From Methyloprofundus sp. (GTDB lineage Bacteria; Pseudomonadota; Gammaproteobacteria; Methylococcales; Methylomonadaceae): a DNA stretch of 7,612 bases. Every line of letters begins with the position of its first letter. The first letter of the stretch is position 1. The notes beneath the pieces are model-generated. The model saw only the letters and a program-made list of their open reading frames with translations. It was not told where the DNA came from and searched no databases. The DNA is taken from NCBI GenBank assembly GCA_030636485.1, contig DAOVWV010000067.1:1-7612 (forward strand). The letters are read 5' to 3'. Shown piece by piece: positions 1 to 5,927 of the stretch. Made by a program: the position numbers and the translations under genes.

Positions 1-86
1 ATTATGATGCTGATAAGTCTAATGGACTGGCTGCATTTAATAAAGACACGCATAAATTCTGGTTACAAGGCGGTATTAGTTTCTAA
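1..86 (+). CDS. Outer-membrane beta-barrel protein, C-terminal fragment
   Basis: Only the last 27 codons are present; the frame is open to the left edge and stops with TAA at 84-86. The visible end, FWLQGGISF, shows the alternating hydrophobic pattern and terminal Phe of the last strand of Gram-negative outer-membrane barrels, which the BAM machinery recognises. This is a family-level inference from a short tail, so I cannot say whether it is a porin, a transporter or another barrel. A bidirectional terminator follows at once and the next gene, rodA, converges on it, so this is the last gene of its transcript. Confidence 0.55.
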   Translation, partial: YDADKSNGLAAFNKDTHKFWLQGGISF

Positions 87-115
87 AAACGCCACCTAGG
101 GTGGGCAGTTTTTTT
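85..115. terminator. Bidirectional intrinsic terminator between the barrel gene and rodA
   Basis: The stem is GCCACC (91-96) paired with GGTGGGC (100-106), with one bulged G at 103 and a TAG loop. On the plus strand it is followed by AG and seven T (109-115). On the minus strand it is followed by G and five T (complement of 85-90). It therefore fits as an intrinsic terminator for both convergent genes. The right arm of the stem is also the left terminal repeat of the double-hairpin element at 97-164, so the two structures compete for the same bases. Confidence 0.6.
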
Positions 116-164
116 GCCCACCATTAAAGCTGAGCACGGTGGGCAGAAAAGATTGCCCACCCTA
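97..164. repeat. 68-bp double-hairpin intergenic repeat with 11-bp terminal inverted repeats
   Basis: The ends are TAGGGTGGGCA (97-107) and TGCCCACCCTA (154-164), perfect inverted repeats. Inside are a second TGCCCACC (115-122) and GGTGGGCA (138-145). The element can fold either as two adjacent 8-bp hairpins (100-122 with a GTTTTTT loop; 138-161 with a GAAAAGAT loop) or as one long stem. It has no coding capacity. It looks like a REP/MITE-type dispersed repeat, and its CCACCCTA end is shared with the palindrome near 7184. Confidence 0.65.
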
Positions 165-203
165 CAATTTATAAGCTGCCCCGTGTTAAGTGTGTAGTCC
201 TAG

Positions 204-1337
204 CTAGCCCGGCAGGATCTTTTTATGGGTATGAATAGACATCAACATGCCAAAACCGGCAAACAGCGTTACCATGGATGTTCCGCCATAGCTAATTAAA
301 GGCAGTGGAACCCCCACCACAGGCAAAATACCGATCACCATCCCTATATTAACAAAAGCATAGACAAAAAACGTACAGACCAGGCTACCGGCAAGCAATC
401 GTCCATAGGTGTCCTGTGCCTGTACCGCAATATAAAAGCCACGCGCGATAATAAATAAATAGACCACTAACAAGCCAAGACAGCCGATTAAACCAAACTC
501 TTCAGCAAAAACGGCAAAAATAAAATCAGTGGAGCTTTCCGGCAGAAAATCCAACTGTGACTGGGTATTCCCATGCCAACCTTTACCATAGACCCCCCCC
601 GAGCCAATCGCAATTTTTGACTGAATAATATGATAGCCCTTCCCCATAGGATCCGCCTCAGGATTTAGAAAAGTGAGTACCCGATCCTTTTGGTATTCAC
701 GCATATAGAAATTCCAGTACACAGGTGCCAATGCAGCTAGGCTACAAGTGGTTCCCAATAAAAACCGCCAGGATAGACCTGCAAAATACAAGACGGATGC
801 ACCAGAGCTTGCGACTAATAAGGATGTTCCCAAATCTGGCTGGCGCACAATTAATAGGGTCGGTATTAAAATAAAGGCAGCTGCAATAAAGATATGCCGC
901 CATTTCGGAGGAATTTCATGCCCCGACAAATACCAGGCAATCATCATAGGGGTCGTAATTTTGATCATTTCAGAAGGCTGGAAGCGAAAAAAACCCAAGT
1001 CTAGCCAACGCTGCGCCCCTTTACCGACATCCCCCACCCATAAAACGGCAAACAGTAAAATCACACCAATAGTATAGAGCAGGATGGAAAAACGCTGAAA
1101 TTGCCGCGGATCGACATGTGCCAGAACCACCATCAAGACTCCGGCAACCCCAACCCGTGCTGACTGACGAATCAGTAAAGCTGTGTCTTTATTCCCCGCA
1201 CTGTACAGCATCATAAAGCTGAGTATCAGCAATGCCAACAAGCCAGCCAATAGGGGGATATCAATATGTAATTTGCGCAATAAGCAACCGATTAATGTAT
1301 GCTCTTTAAATTGCTCCGCTCTTAGTTCCACCTTCAT
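204..1337 (-). CDS. rodA: Peptidoglycan glycosyltransferase RodA (rod shape-determining, SEDS family)
   Basis: RodA polymerises lipid II into glycan strands in the inner membrane as part of the elongasome, normally with PBP2 (mrdA) and MreBCD. The 377-residue product is close to the E. coli length and is hydrophobic throughout, with about ten membrane segments. Family motifs are in order: KGAQRW (106-111), QPSE (120-123), RQPDLGTS (165-172), GSGGVYGKGW (245-254), LPESSTDFIFAV (265-276) and PLISYGGTSM (346-355). Asp271 in the TDFIF motif matches the catalytic Asp known for SEDS proteins. The ATG at 1335-1337 gives a normal RodA N-terminus, although its ribosome binding site is weak. The gene lies 103 bp after the copper membrane gene, with no mrdA, mreBCD or lytic transglycosylase beside it. 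A run of eight G (593-600) encodes Ser246-Val249. Confidence 0.95.
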   Translation of the reverse strand: MKVELRAEQFKEHTLIGCLLRKLHIDIPLLAGLLALLILSFMMLYSAGNKDTALLIRQSARVGVAGVLMVVLAHVDPRQFQRFSILLYTIGVILLFAVLWVGDVGKGAQRWLDLGFFRFQPSEMIKITTPMMIAWYLSGHEIPPKWRHIFIAAAFILIPTLLIVRQPDLGTSLLVASSGASVLYFAGLSWRFLLGTTCSLAALAPVYWNFYMREYQKDRVLTFLNPEADPMGKGYHIIQSKIAIGSGGVYGKGWHGNTQSQLDFLPESSTDFIFAVFAEEFGLIGCLGLLVVYLFIIARGFYIAVQAQDTYGRLLAGSLVCTFFVYAFVNIGMVIGILPVVGVPLPLISYGGTSMVTLFAGFGMLMSIHTHKKILPG

Positions 1338-1402
1338 CTGCTATATTTCTCTTTTCTTTCAGCTAAATTCCCGTCATGCCATAAGGCACAGTACAACCTA
1401 TA

Positions 1403-1429
1403 CTTCGCGCAACCATAATGTTGCGAAAG
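1403..1429 (-). other. Small hairpin in the gap between the HMA/TauE gene and rodA
   Basis: CGCAAC (1408-1413) and GTTGCG (1420-1425) form a perfect 6-bp stem with a 6-nt loop; CTT/AAG can add three pairs beyond a small internal loop. No T-run follows on the minus strand, so it is not a convincing terminator. It could be an mRNA processing or stability hairpin in a joint transcript, or chance. Confidence 0.35.
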
Positions 1430-1440
1430 ATAGACATATT

Positions 1441-2487
1441 CTACTGCTCATTATTTAATTGCTCAATCAATGCTGTACTCATTGACTTAAAGTCATAACC
1501 AGATTTGGTTTTCATTAAGCCTTTATTCAACATCATACTTCCCATAACGATCAAAATGACACCCGAAATTTGCGTAATTCGGTGCGTCATGGTTCCAGAA
1601 AGCCAACGGGTAGCCATGCCAAACCCCAGTAAAGCCGGTAGAGTTCCTAGGCCAAATGCCGCTAAAAATTTCGCGCCTTCCACCAGGTCACCATTACCCG
1701 CCGCCATAATATACATAGCTTGCAGAGGACCACAGCCTAATAGAAAGCCCGAGAAAAAACCAATAAAAAAGGGACTGCGTGAATTACGTCGCTTTCTGTT
1801 GGCATAACGCCCCATCGCCTCGGGCTGTTTAATCCGTACTCGTTTTAATGCAACAAATAGATTCAGCGTATTAAGACCGAAAATAATTAAAAATATGCCT
1901 GCCAGCAAGATACTCACGCCACTGATAAACGGCGTAATACTCACAACCGAGCCAATAAAGCCGAATAGTGCACCGAACATGGCATAAGAAAGTGTTTTTC
2001 CTACCCCATACAAGACATGCGATAAATAAGCCGAGCGGCCGTGTTCAGCATCTTTAACCGTGTAACCAATCACAAAGTTACCACACATGCCGATACAATG
2101 CAGCCCGGTAATCAAACCCACGATGAAAATCATGCCATAGCTTAATTGTGAACTAATATCTGGCACACTGAATTGATGCCATAACTTACGCGAGAAAACC
2201 ATTAACAAAATGATACCCAGCAATGCCAGCAATGACACACTGATTTTAACAAAAATCCCCCCCTTACTATCTGAGGTCAAATCAATTTCGTAGCCTTTTT
2301 GTTCAATGGTTTTATAAATATCCTCAAGGCTAATATTATTATTTTCAAAACTGATCTGGCACATTCCACTAGGATAATCGGCCTTGACTTCAATAACACC
2401 ATCAATTTCAACAAGCGCTTCTGTAATGATGGCTTCACAACCACTGCACATCATTCCTTTAATATTGATTTTTTTACTTATCTTCAT
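1441..2487 (-). CDS. HMA domain fused to TauE/SafE-type (DsbD_2-like) membrane protein, likely copper transport
   Basis: The 348-residue protein has two parts. Residues 1-70 are a heavy-metal-associated domain with the metal site MMCSGC (Cys14, Cys17) and the usual beta-alpha-beta pattern, as in CopZ. Residues 78-322 are a membrane domain with about seven hydrophobic segments, including GLHCIGMCG (128-136) and LLGCGPLQAMYIMAA (249-263). These Cys/His/Met-containing segments fit the TauE/SafE or DsbD_2 cytochrome-biogenesis-like family often found with copper proteins. It probably moves copper, or less likely reductant, across the inner membrane; the direction cannot be read from sequence. It lies 144 bp downstream of a copper oxidase on the same strand, which supports a copper role. 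SD-like AGAAG stands only two bases before the ATG, but the HMA domain fixes this start. A G7 run falls exactly at the domain junction (codons 75-77). Confidence 0.8.
   Translation of the reverse strand: MKISKKINIKGMMCSGCEAIITEALVEIDGVIEVKADYPSGMCQISFENNNISLEDIYKTIEQKGYEIDLTSDSKGGIFVKISVSLLALLGIILLMVFSRKLWHQFSVPDISSQLSYGMIFIVGLITGLHCIGMCGNFVIGYTVKDAEHGRSAYLSHVLYGVGKTLSYAMFGALFGFIGSVVSITPFISGVSILLAGIFLIIFGLNTLNLFVALKRVRIKQPEAMGRYANRKRRNSRSPFFIGFFSGFLLGCGPLQAMYIMAAGNGDLVEGAKFLAAFGLGTLPALLGFGMATRWLSGTMTHRITQISGVILIVMGSMMLNKGLMKTKSGYDFKSMSTALIEQLNNEQ
2257..2263 (-). promoter_or_regulatory. Candidate -1 ribosomal frameshift site (G7) at the HMA/membrane domain junction
   Basis: On the minus strand the frame reads AAG GGG GGG ATT, so the heptamer G GGG GGG sits in the X XXY YYZ arrangement of -1 slippery sites. 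After a -1 slip the next codons are GAT TTT TGT TAA, so translation ends after Asp-Phe-Cys and yields an 80-residue soluble HMA protein. I see no obvious downstream hairpin or upstream SD-like stimulator, so activity is unproven. DNA-level slippage is the main alternative. Confidence 0.35.
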
Positions 2488-2522
2488 AGCTTCTTTTTAT
2501 TTATAATGTTTATAAGTACCCG

Positions 2523-2549
2523 TTTATATCTTTACCTGATGACGTACAA
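2523..2549 (-). promoter_or_regulatory. Weak promoter candidate for the HMA/TauE gene
   Basis: On the minus strand TTGTAC (2544-2549) and TATAAA (2523-2528) are separated by 15 bp, shorter than the 17 bp preferred by sigma-70. The AT-rich tract between this box and the start has further TATAAA-like words. The gene may be transcribed from here, from the upstream oxidase promoter, or from both. Confidence 0.3.
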
Positions 2550-2560
2550 CTCTCAGCCAT

Positions 2561-2585
2561 AGTAAAACAAAACCTGAAACATCAG
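2561..2585 (-). terminator. Weak terminator-like hairpin after the multicopper oxidase
   Basis: On the minus strand CTGA-TGTT-TCAG (2574-2585) is followed by GGTTTTGTTTTAC (2561-2573). The stem is only 4 bp, so partial termination at best; readthrough into the HMA/TauE gene is likely. Confidence 0.25.
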
Positions 2586-2631
2586 TGTGTTAAAAACATC
2601 ATAACGCCTCATGAGTGACAGGGTATAAATA

Positions 2632-4245
2632 CTATTTCACCAATAAATCACGCATCATTCCCATATCTTCATGCTCCAGATTATGACAGTGATACATAAA
2701 AATACCCGTAAAGTCATTAAAAGGTTTCAAGATGGTCACTTTTTCACCCGGCATCACTAATACGGTATCCTTCCAGCCTTTGTCCAGAAAGCCCTCTGAC
2801 AGAGAGGAATATTCCCGACCCGATTTAGACCTTGCTTCACGTTTCACCACTTGAAACTGCTCGCCATGCAAATGCATAGGATGAGGCATTCCCATCATCC
2901 CCATACCGCCCATGCCATGAAAGCCATTATCGAATTCCATTAATTGCAAAGTATTAAGCGGCATAATTTCATCTTCCCTGATATCATTCATTTTATAAGA
3001 ACGCCCATTAAGCAAGGCCGACATATGCCGCATAAATAAACTAATACGTCTAGGGGCTTGAGGGTTTGCAGAATCAGCCAAGCGTAAAGGTTTTATTTTA
3101 CTTAAACGTTTCGGTAAAACGTCATTCGTGGCCGCTTTTTTGTTAACACGCACTTTAAGCACCGCAAAATCCTCTCCGGCATGTGACTGCCCTCCCATCA
3201 TTCCACCACGGCCGCCTCGCATTCCACCCCCCATCATACCTCTGCGTCCTCCCATCATTCCCATACCAGAAGAAACAAATTCCAGACTACGCAGAGTTAA
3301 CTCGCTGCCTATTTTCTTATCACTAAAATCAACCCAGATTTCTCGCCGTTCAGCAGGTGCCAACGTCAGATAAGGCAACGTTTCAGCCTGCTCTAAAAGG
3401 CCGCCATCGGTAGCAATGACTTTTATCGGCGTACCATCATCCCATGCTAATTTATAGATACGTGAATTAGAACCATTTAATAAGCGCATTCGATAAGCAC
3501 GTGTTGCAACCGGCAATTCAAAATCAGGCTGACCATTCACCAGAATTTGATCCCCTAAAAATCCATGCATCCGCTGCATCATATTGCCACTGTATTTAAG
3601 CTGATTCTGCGGGTCAAAATTACGATCCTGAATCACCAAAGGTAGATCAAATTCACCCCGAGGTAATTTAAGTGCCTGCTCATCATCATCACTGACAATA
3701 AAAAAACCTGCCAGCCCTGAATAAACATGCTTGGCTGTTAGGCCATGAGTATGAGCATGATACCAATAAGTGCCCGCCCGATTGAGAATTTCAAACTCAT
3801 ACACAAAAGTCTCACCATTATCAATCGCATACATGGGATTGCCATCCATTTTAGAGGGTACATGCAAACCATGCCAATGTAATATCGTGGCTGAAGGCAG
3901 TTCATTTTTTAGATAAATACGAACTTTCTGGCCTTTGTGCAAACGAATGGTAGGCGCGAGATAACTTCTATCATCATTAGCAAGCGCATTTTTATCACCT
4001 TTTAATACTTTACCGATGACTTTCCAGACCCGGGTTTGAGGCCCCTCATAAATCTGCACATACTTAACCTCTCCCGTCAGACTAATTTCTACATCGGGGT
4101 TAAAGTCTACTGTGGGATGGCTCCCCACTCTCATTGTTGTCGCATTTAGTAGACCAGGAAAAGTCGCGACAGCGGCAGTTGCTGCAACGCCAGTACCTGC
4201 CAATTTTATAAGTTTACGACGCTGGATATTAACGTTATTTTTCAT
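2632..4245 (-). CDS. Tat-exported CueO-type multicopper oxidase with Met-rich segments
   Basis: The 537-residue protein is probably a periplasmic laccase-like oxidase that couples oxidation of Cu(I) or other metals to reduction of oxygen to water. A twin-arginine signal (RRKLIK at 9-14, then a hydrophobic stretch to about residue 35) indicates folded export. All copper-ligand motifs are present: HWHG (123-126), YHAHTHG (162-168), HPMHLHG (455-461) and HCHNLEHEDMGM (519-530). Cys520 is the type-1 ligand, and Met530, ten residues on, the expected axial ligand, as in CueO. Two Met/Gly-rich stretches (328-350 and 444-453) recall the Met-rich Cu(I)-binding region of CueO; the first, rich in MMGG, lies before domain 3. 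AGGAG stands six bases before the ATG (4252-4256). It heads the minus-strand run. CueO, CopA-type oxidase and metal-specific laccase are not separable here. Confidence 0.92.
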   Translation of the reverse strand: MKNNVNIQRRKLIKLAGTGVAATAAVATFPGLLNATTMRVGSHPTVDFNPDVEISLTGEVKYVQIYEGPQTRVWKVIGKVLKGDKNALANDDRSYLAPTIRLHKGQKVRIYLKNELPSATILHWHGLHVPSKMDGNPMYAIDNGETFVYEFEILNRAGTYWYHAHTHGLTAKHVYSGLAGFFIVSDDDEQALKLPRGEFDLPLVIQDRNFDPQNQLKYSGNMMQRMHGFLGDQILVNGQPDFELPVATRAYRMRLLNGSNSRIYKLAWDDGTPIKVIATDGGLLEQAETLPYLTLAPAERREIWVDFSDKKIGSELTLRSLEFVSSGMGMMGGRRGMMGGGMRGGRGGMMGGQSHAGEDFAVLKVRVNKKAATNDVLPKRLSKIKPLRLADSANPQAPRRISLFMRHMSALLNGRSYKMNDIREDEIMPLNTLQLMEFDNGFHGMGGMGMMGMPHPMHLHGEQFQVVKREARSKSGREYSSLSEGFLDKGWKDTVLVMPGEKVTILKPFNDFTGIFMYHCHNLEHEDMGMMRDLLVK

Positions 4246-4278
4246 AATGAACTCCTGACTAATAAATAATATTAGATA

Positions 4279-4307
4279 TTTATAATATACTTACAAACCA
4301 TTGTAAA
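4279..4307 (-). promoter_or_regulatory. Sigma-70-like promoter of the multicopper oxidase
   Basis: On the minus strand TTTACA (-35, 4302-4307) and TATAAA (-10, 4279-4284) are separated by exactly 17 bp. Transcription would begin near 4272, leaving a leader of about 27 nt that contains the AGGAG ribosome binding site. Confidence 0.6.
4291..4306. promoter_or_regulatory. Operator-like dyad overlapping the oxidase promoter
   Basis: TTACAA (4291-4296) and TTGTAA (4301-4306) are perfect inverted half-sites separated by ACCA. The dyad covers most of the -35 hexamer and part of the spacer, where a bound repressor would block polymerase. No regulator gene is in the window and the sequence does not match the CueR operator as I know it. 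AT-rich DNA makes chance possible. Confidence 0.4.
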
Positions 4308-4413
4308 GCTATTCTTAAAATACTTGCAGGACACCGCGTATGTATGGAGCACTCATGTTAGAGCACAGAAAAACAAATATAAAATAATATCGATCATTAA
4401 ACTTTACACCGTC

Positions 4414-4422
4414 TTATCCACA
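4414..4422 (+). other. Perfect DnaA-box match
   Basis: TTATCCACA matches the DnaA-box consensus exactly. It stands alone in the AT-rich divergent intergenic region, just upstream of the TATAAT before the cupin gene. No cluster of boxes or origin-associated gene is nearby, so this is not an origin; it could be a DnaA regulatory site or chance. Confidence 0.3.
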
Positions 4423-4439
4423 CTCATAGCCGCGCAAAC

Positions 4440-4445
4440 TATAAT
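4440..4445 (+). promoter_or_regulatory. -10 box of a likely cupin-gene promoter
   Basis: TATAAT matches the sigma-70 -10 consensus fully and lies 38 bp before the ATG. No good -35 hexamer is present at 16-18 bp, so the promoter may be weak or activator-dependent. Confidence 0.4.
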
Positions 4446-4483
4446 ATACCTCATACTAAGTATTAAATGAGAGGTGAGTAAAA

Positions 4484-4984
4484 ATGAAAAACACACATGA
4501 CTGGGTTAAAAAACTTAATTTGCAAGCACACCCAGAAGGCGGTATGTACAGGCAAACCTATAAATCTGATGAAAAAATTTCTAAAACGGCCTTACCGGAC
4601 CGCTTTTCAGGTGATAGAATGTTTTCAACGGCTATCTATTTCTTCCTGGCTGGCGATGATTTTTCTGCATTTCACCGTATCAAGCAGGATGAATTATGGC
4701 ACTTTTATGACGGTTCTTCTTTAACCATTCATATCATATCCCCCGATGCCAGCTATTCCACACAACAGCTTGGCATTAATATTGATAAAGGTGAAGCACC
4801 ACAACGAATAGTCAAAGCAGGCTGTTATTTTGCAGTTGAAATCAATGACAAGCATTCATATTCTCTGAGTGGATGTAGCGTTGCCCCCGGATTTGATTTT
4901 GCTGATTTTGAGATGCCAGAGCGCAATAAGCTCATTGCATTATTTCCTTTATATAAAGACCTTATTACAAAATATACACGATAG
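4484..4984 (+). CDS. Cupin-fold protein of the DUF985 (Cupin_5) family
   Basis: The 166-residue cytosolic protein is a full-length single-domain cupin of the DUF985 family, whose reaction is not established. The family pattern runs the whole length: HPEGGMYRQTY (16-26), STAIYFFL (48-55), FHRIKQDELWHFYDG (63-77) and VAPGFDFADFE (133-143). His64, Glu70 and His73 sit where cupins usually bind a metal or small ligand. The start has GAGGTGAG nine bases upstream, a good ribosome binding site. It is divergent from the copper oxidase, sharing a 238-bp intergenic region with it, but nothing in the protein suggests a copper role. Confidence 0.9.
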   Translation: MKNTHDWVKKLNLQAHPEGGMYRQTYKSDEKISKTALPDRFSGDRMFSTAIYFFLAGDDFSAFHRIKQDELWHFYDGSSLTIHIISPDASYSTQQLGINIDKGEAPQRIVKAGCYFAVEINDKHSYSLSGCSVAPGFDFADFEMPERNKLIALFPLYKDLITKYTR

Positions 4985-4992
4985 CTAGCTCT

Positions 4993-5022
4993 GCATTGCC
5001 CGTGTTTTTTGATTGGCAGTGC
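4993..5022 (+). terminator. Weak hairpin after the cupin gene
   Basis: GCATTGCC (4993-5000) pairs with GGCAGTGC (5015-5022), including one G-U pair, around a 14-nt loop. There is no T-run after the stem; the only run, TTTTTT, is in the loop. A poor intrinsic terminator, and its right arm overlaps the promoter of the next gene. Confidence 0.25.
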
Positions 5023-5041
5023 TGACAAAAACTATTATTAT
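5013..5041 (+). promoter_or_regulatory. Promoter of the small secreted protein gene
   Basis: TTGGCA (5013-5018) and TATTAT (5036-5041) are separated by 17 bp, each one mismatch from the sigma-70 consensus. Transcription would begin near 5048, leaving a very short leader that just includes the AGGAG at 5051-5055. Confidence 0.45.
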
Positions 5042-5061
5042 TGATTCCGAAGGAGCAAAAA

Positions 5062-5280
5062 ATGAATACATTTCTGTATAAAACATTAGCCATTAGCACC
5101 TTAATGATTGCTAACATAATGCCCGCTCAGGCTAATGATAGTTTTTCTCATACGATTTTAAACTTACCGGGTGACCCTCAAATTAAAAAGCCCTGGTTTA
5201 AAATCATTAATAACCAGGCTGACTGGGAAGCGCATTTTTATGCATCGGCTGCAAGCTATCCACAAACACTCGGACACTAG
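5062..5280 (+). CDS. Small secreted protein of unknown function, possibly a truncated remnant
   Basis: I do not recognise this 72-residue protein. Residues 1-24 form a convincing Sec signal peptide: a basic start, a hydrophobic core and PAQA before Asn25. The mature part would be only 48 residues, and it ends abruptly after NNQADWEAHFYASAASYPQT. The stretch from WFKIINNQADWEAHF looks like the beginning of a longer domain, not a complete fold. The +1 frame after about codon 65 stays open to a TAA at about 5345, but I cannot recognise a family in it. The ATG at 5062 is chosen because AGGAG (5051-5055) lies six bases before it. No Cys is present in the mature part. It may be a small periplasmic protein or a decayed gene. 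Confidence 0.5.
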   Translation: MNTFLYKTLAISTLMIANIMPAQANDSFSHTILNLPGDPQIKKPWFKIINNQADWEAHFYASAASYPQTLGH

Positions 5281-5354
5281 ATTATCACAGCCTTAAACAC
5301 GCAAATTATATCTCAATTCAACCTATAATTCAACAGCTTATATAACAACAATAA

Positions 5355-5360
5355 TATAAT
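5355..5360 (+). promoter_or_regulatory. Possible -10 box upstream of the YidB-family gene
   Basis: TATAAT is a perfect -10 match 62 bp before the start. No good -35 lies at the usual distance, and a second TATAAT occurs at 5324-5329. The 142-bp gap is very AT-rich, so both matches could be chance. Confidence 0.25.
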
Positions 5361-5422
5361 GTACTTTCTGACAGTGCTGTGTTCAAATGCTAATTCAGCA
5401 TAACTAAAGAAAAGGATACAAA

Positions 5423-5869
5423 ATGGATATAATGCAATTAGCCTCTCAATTAATGACACAAGTTGCCGATAAAAATAATGATGGCCAAGTGGATATAAAT
5501 GAAGCCATGGGCACATTATCCCGCCTTTTTTCTGGCAGTGGAGCCGGTGGTTCTGGTACTTCAATGGACTTAGGTGGACTGGTCTCTAAAATGCAAGGTT
5601 CAGGCTTGTCTGATATTGCTGGTTCCTGGCTGGGAGATGGTGATAATCAGGCTATATCCGGCCAGCAAATAAGCGATTTATTTGGCTCAGATAAAATTTC
5701 AGAATATGCCTCGGCACTTAATATCAATACGGATACGGCTCAGGATCAGCTCGCTAATATTGTGCCGCAAATGGTTGATAAAAGTAGTAGCGGTGGGCAA
5801 TTGAACGATTTGCTGAATGCCGTTGGTGGTCTGGAAGGTGTGGGTAGTCTGTTATTCGGAAAGTCCTGA
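5423..5869 (+). CDS. YidB-family protein (DUF937-like) with an N-terminal EF-hand loop
   Basis: The 148-residue protein has no signal peptide or membrane segment. Residues about 48-146 match the YidB/DUF937 pattern: a Gly-rich start, GLSDIAGSWLGDGDNQAIS (61-79), QISDLFGSDKISEYASALNI (82-101) and QLANIVPQMVDK (109-120). The function of YidB proteins is not established. Residues 16-27 form a complete EF-hand loop, with Asp16, Asn18, Asp20, Gln22, Asp24 and Glu27 at positions 1, 3, 5, 7, 9 and 12 and Gly21 at position 6, suggesting calcium binding. AAAGGA lies six bases before the ATG at 5423. A Ser/Gly linker (37-47) joins the two parts. It converges on the zinc-ribbon gene. Confidence 0.85.
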   Translation: MDIMQLASQLMTQVADKNNDGQVDINEAMGTLSRLFSGSGAGGSGTSMDLGGLVSKMQGSGLSDIAGSWLGDGDNQAISGQQISDLFGSDKISEYASALNINTDTAQDQLANIVPQMVDKSSSGGQLNDLLNAVGGLEGVGSLLFGKS

Positions 5870-5927
5870 TGACGACTACCGGCTTATAAAAGTCCAAAAA
5901 CTGAACCTAGAATGCATTTTGCTCCCG

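Noticed and set aside
748..1077. Plus-strand open frame of 109 codons opposite rodA.
   Set aside because: It is antisense to a clearly conserved gene, has no ribosome binding site that I can see and no recognisable protein features.
3128..3373. Plus-strand Pro/Ile-rich open frame opposite the oxidase.
   Set aside because: Its composition is the mirror of the Met/Gly-rich codons of the oxidase, so it is a shadow frame.
4347..4366. Direct repeat GAGCAC (4347-4352 and 4361-4366) upstream of the oxidase promoter.
   Set aside because: Six-base repeats with this spacing are expected by chance and nothing ties them to a regulator.
5041..5061. Upstream TTG start that would extend the small secreted protein by seven residues.
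   Set aside because: The AGGAG at 5051-5055 serves the ATG at 5062, and the shorter form gives a normal signal peptide.
5313..5564. Minus-strand open frame opposite the YidB-family gene start.
   Set aside because: It overlaps the promoter region and the EF-hand coding part of a well-supported gene and resembles no family.
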